Source of the DNA: Dromaius novaehollandiae
Lineage: Eukaryota; Chordata; Aves; Casuariiformes; Dromaiidae
DNA: 64,000 nt
Assembly (NCBI RefSeq): GCF_036370855.1
Contig: NC_088117.1
Span: forward strand, 3,596,001 to 3,660,000
Reading direction: 5' to 3'
Both the position numbers and the translations under genes were made by a program. Shown one piece after another: positions 22,613 through 35,300 of this stretch. The first letter of the stretch is position 1; each line of letters starts with the position of its first letter. The notes beneath the pieces were generated by a model, which did no database searches, was not told where the DNA came from, and worked only from the letters and a program-made list of their open reading frames with translations.

Positions 22613-23429
22613 GTAGCTCTGTATTATCAGTGATACATAGTATAAATATATCAGCAGTGAGCCCTTCATGGGCTCTCTGTTTGAACGTGTGTATTTTAAT
22701 TAGAGGGAAGCTTAAGAAATTTAAGGGCCAAATACATTTTAACTTTCTTGGTCTGGCATCTCTGCTATTATCTCTCCTCTTCAGTCCCAGGGGCTCCAGT
22801 GCCTGGTGTAGCGGGAGCTTTGCTCTGTCATCACACTATAACAGAGGGACTGGAAAGCAAGATAGGCCAAGAGTGTACCTGGGGTGCCGGGCAGGCACCC
22901 TGTGAAGCTTGCCAGCCTCCCCAGCACCCACGTACCCCTGAAGCTGTGGAGCAAGTGGAAATGATCCTGCAGACTGCCCTGGAGATAACATGCTGCTGCC
23001 TCACCCAGAAGAGCTCACCTGACTGAGCTGCGTATCAGTCACTGCTTCGTTATGCACAGGCACTTCCCTGAGCCTCTCCCTGAGGACTCCTGGGCTCCTG
23101 GCAGGGTTGAGCCCAGCCAGGTGGAGATCACTGCCTCCTGCCCATGGAGGGGAAGCTGAGGCAGAGTCAGGTGGGTCTGTGCCTTGTCCGTGTCACAGGG
23201 CACAGCTGGAGGACCTCATCTGGAAGACCAAAAGAGGAACAATTTAAGTCACAGGAAAATGCCTGACTTAACCATGAAGCCTTCTGCCTCGTGTACTGCT
23301 TGTACACACAAAGTAGCACAAGACTCTGCAGCTACAGCTGCACCCCTGGTGTGTTTTGCCCAAGTGTGGGAATACCTACAGCTGTTCCCCTGGCGCCTGC
23401 TGTAGGAGCTTGTCTTGTGCTGTGAGCAC

Positions 23430-23990
23430 AGTGTGGCTCAGGTTATAAAAATATGATTTAAAAAACCCACTAGGTACAAGTACATTCTGCGTAGAGAAAA
23501 ATTTCTATTCCTTAAAATTAGTGAAGCTTGACATCTCAAAGGAAAACTGTTCTAAAACTGGGGTCGAGATTTGTTTTCCTTTTTTAAATTTCCCTTAATG
23601 AGGCAAAAAGAAAGGGAGAAGAGACTGAGAAATAAGAGGAAATGAAAGCTCCTACTATCAGAACAAAACATCCAAAACAATTTTGTTAAAAACAAAAGTG
23701 ATCCAAAATAGCAGAAAAGTTAAGTTTTGACAGCTTATCTTATCCTCAGCTTTTTTTTCCCCCACCCACTCTGAATCTCGGTGCCCAGGATCCTGTGTGC
23801 AATTAGATAACGGGGTGATTCCAGGGCACATGCAGATGAGCAGGGAGGTAGGAATGTAAATATGCATTTGACTGCCATGAGTAAAATCCTCCTCAACAGC
23901 ACACTGTCAAGACAATGCCAGGTGGACTGGCATTGCAGGGACCAAACAGACTGAATTATGCCCACCTATTTTTATCTTATAAATTGCTCA
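23430..23990. other. AT-rich block of unknown role
   Basis: CpG-poor and rich in A and T runs, with purine-rich (AAAGAAAGGGAGAAGAGA) and GATA-like words. It could be a distal enhancer or a decayed repeat. No open frame is supported. Confidence 0.4.
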
Positions 23991-25514
23991 ACGCAGCGTA
24001 GCAGTGGGGTAAGGAAAGGGTCAGTGCGTGGCATTGCTGCTGGCTGTGTCGCAAAAACAGCTCTTGTATTTCTGTAGAAAGGCGTCCGCTGCTTGTCCTG
24101 CAGCACTGTGGCTGTGCCACAGCCACGAGAGGACGTGCCAGCGGTGGCAGGCCTTCGTTCAGCTCCTGGCTTGGGATCCCTTTTTATTCGTGCTATGACC
24201 TTGGGTGAGCGCCTCTACCACGGTGAAGCCCACTCTGCCAACAAGGGGCAGAAACCTTTTTGCTTGGAGAGCTGCAGTGCGGCATAAGGGGCTCGGCTTT
24301 GGCAAAGGACTTTATGACCCCAAGCTGTCACATCTGGGCTCCTGGTGGCACTGCTCATGTGCCCCTCTGGTGCAAGTGCCAGTTAGTCCGTGCCGCTGCC
24401 GCTCCAGCGATGGGGCAGAGAGGATCTGCGGGCGCAGCGGCTCCCATCGGAGGGCTGGTCAGTGGGAAGAGGTCACAGGTCTGGAGCCGCTTTCTGCTGG
24501 GGAAGTGGAGTCGGGGAAACCCGCCGTAGCCACAGGGGACTCTTGCTCCCCTCTCGCTCGCTGCTTTTTGCTGGCAATGCCAGGCCGGAGAAGCTGAAGG
24601 GGGGAATGGACCAGAGAGACTGAGGAAAGGGGCTGTGGGCCCATCTCACAGGGAGAGACCAGGAAGATGTGGCCTACGTAGCCTGACAAAGCAAAAGCTG
24701 GGTCAGGACAAGGAGAGGGGTGTACAGGTGTATCTGAGCATATCTCATCTGCAGGAGATGAGCTACTTAAAATATAAGTGCGGGTACAAAAACATACGGG
24801 TTTGTTGGCTGTGACTATGTTCAGACTCAAAATTAGAGGTCGGTTTCTGAACACCGGAGCCCTGGCAGAGCCTCTCAGCAGGAGCCAGGCTGTGCTGGGA
24901 ATGTGCAAGCTACTTTTCCAAGGGAGCCTGGGTCTGACTAGGGATTTTACCTTGTGACGGCAGCGATTCCTGCAGCCCCGGGCTGGTGTCACTGCGGGTC
25001 TGCCGGAGGACGTCTGTCCGGCCGCGTCCGTGCTGGGTGTGCTCTGCGGATAAACAGCCCTTTTTGCACTTATTCATTCTGCCGGTGTGCACAGGCTGCC
25101 TGTCGTCAGCCGGGAGGCCTCTCGGGGAGGTGCCCTTCCCCAGCGCTGCGTGTGGTGTTTATCTGCAAAATAAAGGAATTGCAAAAGGGTGTTTTACTGA
25201 CTTTTTTTGTGTTATTAAGTCACTGGGCAATGCAAGAGGGGGGCATGCAGAAAGGATGAGGGCAGCCTGTTGCTCCCCCCCCCTCCCTGGAGCCCTGCAG
25301 CACGGTGGGAGACGTCACCCGGCCGGGCCTGGGCAGGAGCAGGGGGCAGTTGCTGTCAGCGCTGCTGCGGTGCAGCGTGTCCCTGCCTGTGTGTTTGCTT
25401 CTCGCTGGGCACCTGGAGCCATGGGGGTCGTAACACGGGGGGGGGCAGGGGAGGGAGGGGGAGCAGACTGGCAGGAGGGCCTAGCCCTGCCCCACCAGCT
25501 GCTCCTTCCCTTGC

Positions 25515-25910
25515 ACTGAGCCCTTCCCGCAGAGCCTGGCCCCACAGCAAGGCCCTTCCCGCAGAGCCCAGCCCCACAGTGTGGCCCCCACAGCACAGCC
25601 CTGTCCTTGCGCTGTGTCTGGCCCCATAGTGTAGCCCTTCCCTTAGAGCGCGGCCCCACGGTGCAGCCCTGCCCTCAGAGCTTGGCCCCATAGCGTGGCC
25701 CCACAGCACAGCCCTGCCCTCAGAGCTTTGCCCCACAGTGTGGCCCCACAGCACAGCCCTTTCCTCAGAGCCTGGCCCCACAGAGCAGCCCTGGCCTCAG
25801 AGCCCGGCCCCATAGCATGACCCACAGCACAGCCCTTTCCTCACAGCCCGGCCCCATAGTGAAGCCCTTCCCTCAGGGTCCAGCCCCACGGCGCGGCCCT
25901 GCCCTCACAC
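25515..25910. repeat. Minisatellite upstream of ARRDC1 (31-bp and about 47-bp units)
   Basis: Roughly ten diverged copies of a unit of the form AGCCCTTCCCTCAGAG followed by CNTGGCCCCACAG. Some units carry an extra 16-base TGTGGCCCCACAGCAC segment, so the period alternates. It ends about 290 bases before the ARRDC1 start codon. The 141-residue minus-strand frame through it is a repeat translation. Confidence 0.9.
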
Positions 25911-25947
25911 CGCGCGCGGCCGCCCCGCCGCCCCCCCGTCAGCGCCG

Positions 25948-25981
25948 CCCCTCCCCTCCCCTCCCCTCCCCTCCCCTCCCC
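25948..25981. repeat. (CCCCT)n pentamer tract
   Basis: 34 bases of C3-4T repeats. Seven C runs make it G-quadruplex-prone on the minus strand and i-motif-prone on the plus strand. Confidence 0.9.
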
Positions 25982-26017
25982 GCAGCGCGGCGCAGCGCGG
26001 CCCGGGCCGGGCGGGCC

Positions 26018-26071
26018 GGGAAGGGCAGGGCAGGGCAGGGCAGGGAAGGGAAGGGAAGGGAAGGGAAGGGG
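26018..26071. repeat. (GGGCA)n/(GGGAA)n pentamer tract
   Basis: Eleven GGG runs spaced every five bases on the plus strand, first with CA and then AA spacers. This is a very strong G-quadruplex candidate. Its partial complementarity to the C-rich tract 40 bases upstream would also allow a hairpin. Confidence 0.9.
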
Positions 26072-26155
26072 CGGAGCCGGCCCGCCGGGGCAGGCACAGC
26101 GCGGCGCGGGGGCGGCAGGTAGCGCTGCCTGCGGAGCGGCCCGGGGCGGCCGGAC

Positions 26156-26187
26156 GGGACGGGACGGGACGGGACGGGACGGGAGGG
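26156..26187. repeat. (GGGAC)n pentamer tract just before the ARRDC1 start codon
   Basis: Seven GGG runs, five of them spaced exactly five bases, ending 14 bases upstream of the ATG. It probably lies in the 5' UTR, where an RNA G-quadruplex could form. Confidence 0.9.
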
Positions 26188-26201
26188 CGCCAGGCGCAGC
26201 C

Positions 26202-26319
26202 ATGGGGAAGGTGCAGCTCTTCGAGATCCGCCTGGGCGAGAGCCGGGTCATCTACAGCCCCGGAGAGCCGCTGGCCGGCACCGTCACCGTGCGCCTCTCC
26301 GGCTCGCTGCAGTACCGAG
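26202..26319 (+). CDS. ARRDC1: ARRDC1 coding exon 1 (residues 1-39)
   Basis: It begins at the strong-Kozak ATG and ends after the first base of codon 40, at donor GTGAGA. It encodes MGKVQLFEIRL, then VIYSPGEPLAGTV, the first strands of the arrestin N domain. Confidence 0.96.
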
Positions 26320-29300
26320 GTGAGACCGCCGCCTCCCCCCCCCCTCCCCGGGCTGTCCCGGGCGGCCGCGCCCCCCACACCGGCCCCAGCCCCGCGGGGG
26401 GCTCCGGGGTGGCGCCCGGGCCCGGCAGCCCTTCGCCACGCGAGCCCCGGCCTGCCGCCGCCTCGCCCCGAGCGAGAGGAGCCCGGCAGCTCCCCGCCGC
26501 CGCCCCCGTCCCCTCCGCGCCGCGGGCTGCGCCTGGTCCCGGCGCCCCGCAGCCGCCGGCGCGGGGGTTGCGCGCATCGCTCTGCCTCTGCCGCAGCCCG
26601 CGAGGTCCTGGCCGGGGAGAGACGCGGGGTGATGTGAACAACCTCCCCGATTATTTCTTCCTCTGCCTCCTGTGACTTTTTTTTTTCCCCTTCTGCTTCC
26701 CCGCAAAGCCGGGCAGCACGGACTTGTTTCACGGACACGTCCAAACCCGGCCCGCGCCTCGCTGGGACGCAGGGTCAGGCGTGGCGGCGAAGGGAGGCGA
26801 CGGGCCGGGTGGCCGAGAGCGGAGCAGCGCGGTGCAGCCTTGTCCCCTGCCGCACCGCCGCGCGCCGCCCCCGGCAGCCCCGTGGCAAGGGGCCCTCGCG
26901 CGCCCCGGTCTGCCACGATGCCCGGACCCGTGTTTCATAAATACCCGCTTACGGTTCCTGGGCCGCGGCTGCCTAAAGCTGTGGCGGGGCCTCCCCAGGC
27001 TGCGGCCGGCGGTTTGGGGACGGGAGCTGCGAGGAGGCCCGGAGGAAGTGCGCAGCGCGGGGTGCGAGCTGCCCGCTGCCCCCGGTGCCGCGGGAGCTCC
27101 CGCGCAGGGACGCCTGGCCGGCCGCAAGCACAGCCCGCTGCCATCCGTCGCCAGCAACAGTCGCGTGATGCCTTCGGCGAACTTGGGTGTTGTGAGTTGT
27201 GAAGCTCCCGGTGAAGGGGGGATCTGTAGCCTGAGCGCGTGGCCCCGTCGGTGTCGGGGGGAGAAGGTCGGTAGCGCGAGCAGCTCCAAGCAGGCGTAAA
27301 ACCTCATCGCGCCTCCCTGCCGCTGCCGTTTCAGCTGCGTCCGTGGCGCAGGCGGTATCTGGAGCATGTGGGCTGCTGCGGCTCGACGGGAGATGTGGGC
27401 CCCCTCGGTGGCTGTCGCAGTCCGTCAGGAGACGGCAGGGTGGATGGACGGGGATGGACGAGGGGGAGGGCAGCTGCTCGTTTAAGATCCTCCAAACCGG
27501 GAAGGGGCGGATGATCGAGCGGGCCACGGAGGTTACGGGCTCCAAATGCCCTCTGCTCCGCCGTGACCTCGCAGATGAGCCAGCCAGCTACGGGGTCGCT
27601 CCCGCGTTGCTGGCTCCCCCACCTAGAGAGGGCCTTAGCGCTCACGGAGTAGTTTCGTGCTCAGAGCCGTGGAAACGCGGACTTATTCCTTGCTCTCGCT
27701 GAGGTCGTCTCGCTTGCTTGTCTTGTATGAACGCTTCGTGCTCTGTAACGAACTGCTGGGGGGGCAGGGAAAGGCCAAAGAACTGAAAACGCAAAGGCTC
27801 TTGAACGCAGACGTCAGCCTGGATGATGGTGCCTGGGCCAGCCGGGGCTGGGATGTTCTTGCTTTCGCGAACACTTCTCCCCATTTTCTGCAATAGCTTT
27901 TTGGAAGCTTCCTCAGGAAAAAAAACCCATCTAGGACAAGTACAGACTTGTAGGCTGTTCAACTCCTGTCACAGCAAAACAGTTGCACATCCGGAGTGTT
28001 TATCTGCTCGGAGACTACTTAGAGCAATATTTTTTTTTTCCAGTGAAGAAACTCTTAGACAAAGTGCTTGCTGACTGCCATCCTCCCTTTTCTTGGCCTG
28101 TCCCCTCCACCCTTGTCCCTGAAGGGGCCGCTTGGGCGAAATGGGAGTGTTTGGCCTTGCAAGGCTCGGCTGTGCTAGTCCCGGGTGCTGCCAGCTGGCC
28201 GGGCTAGCTGTGGTTACACCTTGCTGGTGCCCCTGGGGACCCTGCGGGCTCTCGGGTTCCCTGCGTGCCAGGTTTTCCTCTTCTGCCTCCCGGTGTGCTG
28301 CAGCTCGTTGTTGCGGGGGAGGGAGGAGGGTGTCTTTGTCCGGACCCCCCCGCCCTTCGTTCTGGAGGTGTTCCTTATTGCTCTGACTCTGGGAAACTTT
28401 AGGGTCTGGCGTAAGAGGTGGTTCTCAAGCCAGGAGAGGTTTTGCCATTGGATCTTTGTGTATAACGCTAATACAGTGATTTTGGTAACAAGCCGGGGCG
28501 GTTGAGCAGGGCTTTAGGAAAGCTGGCCGAGACCCTGGCGCTGGCAGCAGCATCTAGCCAGCTCTGAGGCGGGCTGTGCGCGGTCGTTCCTTCTCCCTCT
28601 GAGCAGAGGTGATGTGAGCTGCTGTTTCGGGCCGAGGTCCCTGCAAATCGACTTTGCCAGCTGGGACAGAAGGGGGCTTAGGAGGAAGTTCACGGATGGT
28701 GCTAGGTGCTAGCTTGCCATAACTGGTGTCTAACTCTGCCCAAATGAGCAGTGGGCTTCAAGATGTGGTGACAAGGTCTGTGAAACACAAGGTGGCTCTT
28801 TGCCGTGTGTCCTTCCTGCGGCTTCGTGTCTTACGGTCCTTGGTGTCCCGCCAACCCTAAGCAGCGAGGCCGGGGACCTCTCTCAGGTGGCACCTTCTCC
28901 TTTTGTCCAGCTAAGGAAATGTCCCACCTTCAGGAAAAGAGGAGGAAGCTCATGTATCTGCTGCAGCAACCTTCTTAGTGTGACAGCAGGCAACTACCTG
29001 CTGCACAGAGATCTTAAGACTAGGCTCCATGGAGGGCCTAGCACTAGTCAGCCGTGTTCAGCTTCACAGGTCCAGCGACGAGGGATCGGACACCCTTTAT
29101 CATGCTGTAGCTTTGTGCTGGGGTGCGGGGAGAGGTGGGTGGAGGCCTCACAACCGTGTCAGCTTGTGCTGTGAAGTATACTGCTACACCTTCTGCGACC
29201 AGCTGTAACTTTTCAGACTAATAAATATCTCCAAGGAAAAGACCTGAAATACCTGCCCTGTACAGGTCTGGCCCATGGCACCAAAGTGTTTCCCCAACTG

Positions 29301-32300
29301 GACCAGTCTGGTGTAGCTGCTCGTCTCACTATTGTGGTTCCCGAGATCCAAAATCTCGCACAAATGCAAATAAGTCTGTAGATGATTACTTCAGAGGGTA
29401 ACGTGTTTTATGGCTCTCAGAAGCTGCACCTATCAAAAGGGGAACAATAGAGGCAAACAAGGTTCATTCTGTATTGCTAAACATGCTAGAAATCTCGGGC
29501 TGTAGGAAAACATGATTGGAGACACGCCTCTTGGGATCATAAGTACCCTTATCCACACTAGCTTCCTTGCCGGCCCTGCCAGCTAGCCGTAATGGCTGTT
29601 CGGTAACCCGTAGTCCTCGGCTGACCACGCAGCAGCGTCAGGAATGATGACTCGCCTTTCGCAAACCGTACGCACCGTCCCGAGGCACGTGGGAGGAGGC
29701 ACGCTGCTCCGTGCCAGGAGGAAGGTCCTCTGCAAACTTCGAGGCCTCGGGGGAGAGCGCTGATGGAAACGCGGAGCTCCCAATTGTTGTGCCTGACTTA
29801 CCGGGTAAATCATCAAACACGTGTGTACAAAGAATAATTAATCTAACAGGAAGCGGGCGCTGGGCCAGCTGGGTATGGAGTTAATTTGGGGGGAGGGAGG
29901 AGAAGTTGAGAACATGGAAGCCGGCCTCGGTCACTGGCAGGAGCGTGCTACAACGGCGTGCTGCAACAAAGGCTCGCGCCGCTCCCCTCTGCCGGAGCAC
30001 TTTCCTCTCGACTCGAAAGCTTGCAGGGGCAATGCAGATTATTTCAGTCCTGCTGCCTCCCGTTCAGCTAGGCTCCTTGTGGGCAGACGTGTAATGTTAA
30101 AATAACAGCCCTCTCCCCCAGGTCACTACGAGTAAAGAAGCTGTGAGTGCTTTCCGAAGCAGATTTCAGCCCTGTGTTATTCTCTGCTCTGTTATTTAGC
30201 TGTCCAGGTTTATGTGGTGATGACTAGACTTTAAAATCGGTCTCTTGAACTGCAAAGCTCCAAATGGAAGTACCTGTGGCTGTTCGTGCTATAGAAGTAT
30301 CCAGGTACATAATTCCCATTTCTTCCAACCAGATAGCCTGTGCCTCACTGTTTCCTTCCCTAAATGTAGTAAATATTCTCATTTCTTGTATGGAGAGCTG
30401 AGAAAGCTGGTGGTGGAGGGTTGAAAGCAGCTCACTTGAATCCTGCGTGATGTGTCCACACCGGAAGGTCAGTTCTGCTTCCCTGGGATGGCAGTAGGAA
30501 GAAGTTTGGATTTGGTTAAGGTGGTTTTGCTGTGCATGTAACCTGTACCCTTCCTAGGGGAAAGAGGAAACACCTGTGGACTCTGTCCGTTAGCCAGGAT
30601 CCTTCATACAATTTGACTCCTGAAACAGAGGAAAATCTGTTCCAGCAGGAAGGTTGTGGCTTGGTCTGCTCAGTAGGGTGATGTTTAAAGGATGGGTTCA
30701 ATCTCTGGTTAGTAGTCTGAAGCGTGCTCTCTCCTGAGACTGAAGTTTGTCCTCTGTGAGGGTGGATTTTAAATTCCTGTGCTTGACAGCATAGGTCACC
30801 TCGTCTCATCGCATCTATAAATCATCCGGACAGCGGGGATCCCGTGGCTTGTCTCTGCTTCAGGATTCAGTCTGCGACGGAGCATGACTGCTTGAAGTGC
30901 AGTCCTGGGCACGGCCGCGGTGGGTTTGGTAGGCAGGGAAGGGTCCACAAGCTGCAGCTGTCCCCGGCGATGCTGGCGGGCCCGGTGCGGTCCTCGAGCG
31001 GGCTGGCATCCCTTAGCTGCGGCGGGCGCCGGGATGAGGCGCAGGAATGCTCATCTGTCGTTCCGCATCGCTCTGGCGGGCTGGATGGCTCCTGCTGTAG
31101 CGGCAGTGGATTAACTTTCTTTTCTCGTTGTCTGGAGCGAGACGGCGATGAGCCGTGTGGCCAAGTCTGTCTGAGACTGTGGAACAAAAGAGGGATTTCT
31201 GCCATCCTGGCCAGCTTGTTGCTAGAGCTCAGGCTCCCCTGGAGTCGATGAGTAATCGCAAGGTGGTTTGGTGTCTCCCGTCTGCCTCCCTTTGCTCTCC
31301 CCACCCCGCGCACACCTCTCGGGCTCGCCCGGAGAGCCGCGTTTGCTGCTGCCCTTGGTGAGGAGACGTGCCGTGGCCTTCCCTCCCGCGTAACAAAACA
31401 GGCAACAAGCGGAGCGGAGTTGTGCTTGTCTGATTCGCTTCCAAGTGTGACAGCCGGGGTGTGATTGCTTATTCTCTCCCCGGAGCAGCGTATTGCTGGC
31501 AGGGATGTGGCTTGTCTTTCCAAACCGGAGTCAGGTAGGCTGTAGGGAGGCTCCCTCGCTGGGAGGAATAAGTTTGTGTTTCTGCATCCATCTTTTTTGG
31601 TGGCCGCTCCCCATCCCTTCCATGGGCCCCACGTCGAGGCCTCAGAGAGGGGAGCAGCCGGGGAGGGCAACGGCTCGAGCCGGCTTTGCTGCCGAGGGAG
31701 GTGAGCGTGGCAGCACGGACACTCCTGCTCTGCCCATAGCCACCTTGGGGAACGCCTTGCTGAAGGTCCTTCTTGGATGAGAGGGGGATGAGGTGGAAGT
31801 AAATATGCAGAAGTGACATAGCTGTCCCTTGATGTGTGACCCTGGCTAGAGGCTTTCACGGCCAGGGAGAGCAGAACGGACCTTCTGTAGACCTGACCTG
31901 CCCAAAAGCGCAGAAGAGGTGCTCTGCTGGGGACTGGGGCAAGTCTTTCCTCCTCCTTCTTGGAGTGGCTGCTCCTGAAACAGCCTGACAAGCACACCAG
32001 GAGCTTTATTATTATTGTTATTTTTTTAATTTCATGCCTCTTTTCTTGAGGGCTGATTACCGAGATGGCCAGCTCATAACCTAAAGGCTATACTGCTATG
32101 ACCTCTTAAGTCTGGCTGCAGGGATTGCTGTGGAAGTTAATTATCTCTTTGTGCCACTCTTAAAATCTCTGGTGTGGAAGTGCAAAGCGCTTGGGAGAGG
32201 AAGAAACGCACAAAGGACCCAGGCTGCTGCCACTCAGCGAACTTCTCTCCCGTGTACAGTTGTGCCCGCACGTGCTCTTATTCCCTATTTTGTTTCTAGG

Positions 32301-35300
32301 ATCTGAAGATGAAACGGTTTCAGACCGTAAAGATGTTCTGGTTTCTTTCTGCCTGTGAAGACTTTTAAGAAGCAACCCCATGTCCCCTGAACTCGCTTTG
32401 ATGGTGTGGCAGTGTCAAGAGTGAGCTGGGGTTTTTGCTGTGAATAAGCTTGTGAATAAAGGCTTTTCGCCAGAGCGCGCTTAGCCATGGCTGGGTACCG
32501 CTTTGTCTAGGATCAAATACGGCCTTTAGAAGGGTGGTCAGTCCCATGCGGTTGACTTGGATCGCTTGAGCAGATGTCCGCAGAGTACTGGGACCCTGAG
32601 ATGCCAGATGACTGCAGGGAGGATAGAGGCGTAGCCTGAGGTGAGGATAGACATTGCTTTTCACCTCTCTGCAAGATGAGACTGGAAAGCTGATACCAAT
32701 TTAGAACTACTTAGAGGTCTAGTCTAAAAACACCCCCGACCTTTGAGCTCTCAGTAACACCTTAGTCTTGGTTTTAAAATTGGAGCTTATCAGGTACCCA
32801 CAGCAAAAAGCATTCTGGTGAGTCTGTTTTCAAAAAGCATGAATCATTTCTGGAGCACCAGCACTCCTGTGTGTAACTTCCAGTCCTGTGTGCTCGTTTA
32901 TGGAGCCCTGTTCTCGGTCTGTCTGGCTCCAGCACCTCGTGCCGGAGGCGATGATACTGCCGTGGTTTGCTCTCCACCCCTCCCTTACGCCCCCCCCTTA
33001 ATCCCAAATGCTCCCCACGATAAGACATGAGTCAAAGTGGCTTGGAAGGCCGCACCTCCAAGGAGGAAATCTCAACACGTGGGCATCATTTAGTGCCTTC
33101 TCGATGGGGACTCTCAGCCTCGGACTGGATGTCGGGTCCAGGGGCCCAGCTCTCGGCCCTGAATACTACATTTTCTGTCTGCAGGTGTCCAGCCTGACTG
33201 GGGGGAGTGAAGATTACCTTATGAACTTGTACCGCTCCTGGCGTAGCAGGGATTTGTTATGTATCTGGTGCTCTGGTAATAACAAGAACATAAGTCGTCT
33301 TTCCAAACTGATGATCTTGCTATAAATAGAGAATCCAGCTGCTTGCATTGAATGGCATCAAAGAAAATCATAGGAACAGCTCTTATGCAGAACAAACCGG
33401 ATTCTGGCTGTTTTCTCCGAAGATACTGGGGCCGGGGGAGGGGGTATTTCCTGACAACTGAGACGTGCGAAAGCAAGGCGTGAGAGCTCAGCGCGGTGTG
33501 TGAAATCTTCAGCCGCGAGCACGTCACGCAAGGCGGCTGGGATCTCCCGTCGCGCCGTCCCACGCTTTGCTGCCTCCCTGCCCCAACAGGAGACCTGGCT
33601 ACGCAGGTACACGGCTGTAATGAAGACTCATTAAATGCAAGGTTGCTTTATTGCCTATAAATAAGGCCGTTCAGGAAAGGCCACTTACAACCGCCTCTGC
33701 TAAGAGGAGGTGAGCTGGCTCCAGGCTCGTGCTTGGGAGCAGCAGCAGTGCCGCATCGTCTGGAGGTGTCTCAGCAGATCCTCGCTGCTGACTCGTGGGT
33801 CTGCCCGGAGGAGTGCGGCGGGGCGGACGGGTCTGAACGCAGAGTTTTGTGCAGTTGCTTGTTGCAATGCTGTTGTAGTCTTTTCTTGTACCTGAGCTCC
33901 AACCTCTTGCATCAAAACAGCTGTTTCCAGGATGCCTAAAAAGTTGTGAACTTTCTTTTTTAGTCCTCCTCACCAGCAGCTTGGAGATGGAGGCCCGGTC
34001 GGGATGCCTGGTTATGGCAATATTGGCCGTGCTGAATCATTTCAGTCCAAAGTGTGTGTGTTGGCGGGGAGTGGAGGGGGTTCAGCCTGTTAGAGACCTT
34101 TCTTTGGCCAACTGAGTGTTGAGCTGACTTTTTGCCAGGTGACTACTCATCTCCCCAAGCACAGGGAGAGTCCTGGAGAGCTGAGGCCCAGGAGCGTCCC
34201 TTGAGCTCCAGGAGGGGCCGGAGGAACATTACCTCCCCTCCTGAGTGCCTGTGCTGCGCCTGTAGGACCGATAGTTGCTGAGAAGACCTGGTGACCTGTG
34301 TCTGCCAGTGTTTTGGGTGACAGTGAGGATGTGCCGAAATGAGCATCGACCAACAGGAGCTGCTGTAGCCTCAGCTCCTGGAAAGGTGTACCTGAGAGTC
34401 CCGAAAGGTGTACCTGAGAGTCCCGAAAGGAAACGCGTCCGATTCGGTCCTGTGGCAGAGTCTGGCCCGGAGGAGCTGTTGTGCTCTGGCATTACAGCGA
34501 GCCTGTTAAGCACGAATTTCCAGACCTCTTTGAAGCCTTTATTTAGAAATAGCCTGAAAAGGGAGTAGGCCCTGGTGAATCAACCTCTTTGTGGTAAGCA
34601 GAGAAACCTGATCAGTTGGCCGTTTCTCTGCCTGCAGTGGCTTTGCGCCGAGCTTCCAGGGGGGACGCTCCCGCCACCGGAGATGCAGGTGAGAGAGTTC
34701 GTTAAAGCGGCCGCGGGGTGTGGGAAGAACAGAGCGGAGCTGGCGGTGGTCACAGACCAGCGTGTGTTCCCAGGACATCAGAGCTCTGCTGCCCGGCCGG
34801 TTATCGCGGATCTCTTGTGCTGGGTGAATAGCCGGCTTGTTCTGCCGGGTAGATGGGATAAGGTGTCTCGCTTTGTGCTCGCAGGGGAGGAAACAACGAA
34901 GAGGTAATGAGTTTAAAGGGGCAGTTTGTTACAGCATGGACCTGACTGGTCTTAAAGCACCTCACAGAGGTCTCCTGGGGCCTTTGGTGTGGTAGGATGA
35001 GGTGGGTTTTCTTGTTCAGTTCTTCCTTTTTTAGACAGGGAAGTTAAGTACACGGGAATATCTTAACTGCTCTGGCTTAAAGTAGTGCTAAGTGCCGGGT
35101 GGAAACCTATTTCTTTCTGGGCAAGCTATAAAAAAAAGTGGTTCCTCTCTCCTGTTTTAGCACTGCTCAGCTAGGCCACAGCTGCCCTGCCCCAGTCTGA
35201 CCGAGGTGTTGAGTGCTGGCAGCTCCTGGTGCCGGTCGGCATTCCCGGGAGCCGGGCGAGTGCTGGCTCCGCGCCGCTCGTCTGGCTGCACGTGGCGCCC

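Larger units (their letters stand above)
12801..25514. other. Intergenic region between glutamine synthetase and ARRDC1
   Basis: No protein or RNA gene could be supported on either strand. The first part (12800-16800) is GC-rich with a 51-bp minisatellite. From about 16.9 to 24 kb CpG is clearly depleted and AT content rises, as expected of methylated, repeat-derived or distal-enhancer DNA. T tracts and a 34-bp palindrome occur there. No CR1 end or other mobile element could be named by eye. Confidence 0.65.
25890..27320 (+). promoter_or_regulatory. CpG-island promoter of ARRDC1
   Basis: A strong CpG-dense block surrounds the first coding exon, with no TATA box. This is the usual architecture of a broadly expressed gene. 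The transcription start should lie within about 25980-26190 but cannot be placed exactly. Confidence 0.75.

Noticed and set aside
12801-25514. Search for CR1 or other sauropsid transposon ends
   Set aside because: No typical CR1 3' end repeat or matching coding remnant could be seen by eye; a library search is needed to exclude old copies.
25356-25781. Periodic protein rich in GLCCGATLWG-like repeats on the minus strand
   Set aside because: It is a translation of the minisatellite; the periodicity belongs to the DNA repeat.
25905-26744. 279-codon minus-strand frame opposite ARRDC1 exon 1
   Set aside because: It is built from the pentamer repeats and the antisense of a real exon.
30867-31997. 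376-codon minus-strand open frame in ARRDC1 intron 1, the longest single frame in the window
   Set aside because: It has no recognisable domain, its composition follows the GC-rich background, no splice or promoter context supports it, and long stop-free frames are common in such DNA.
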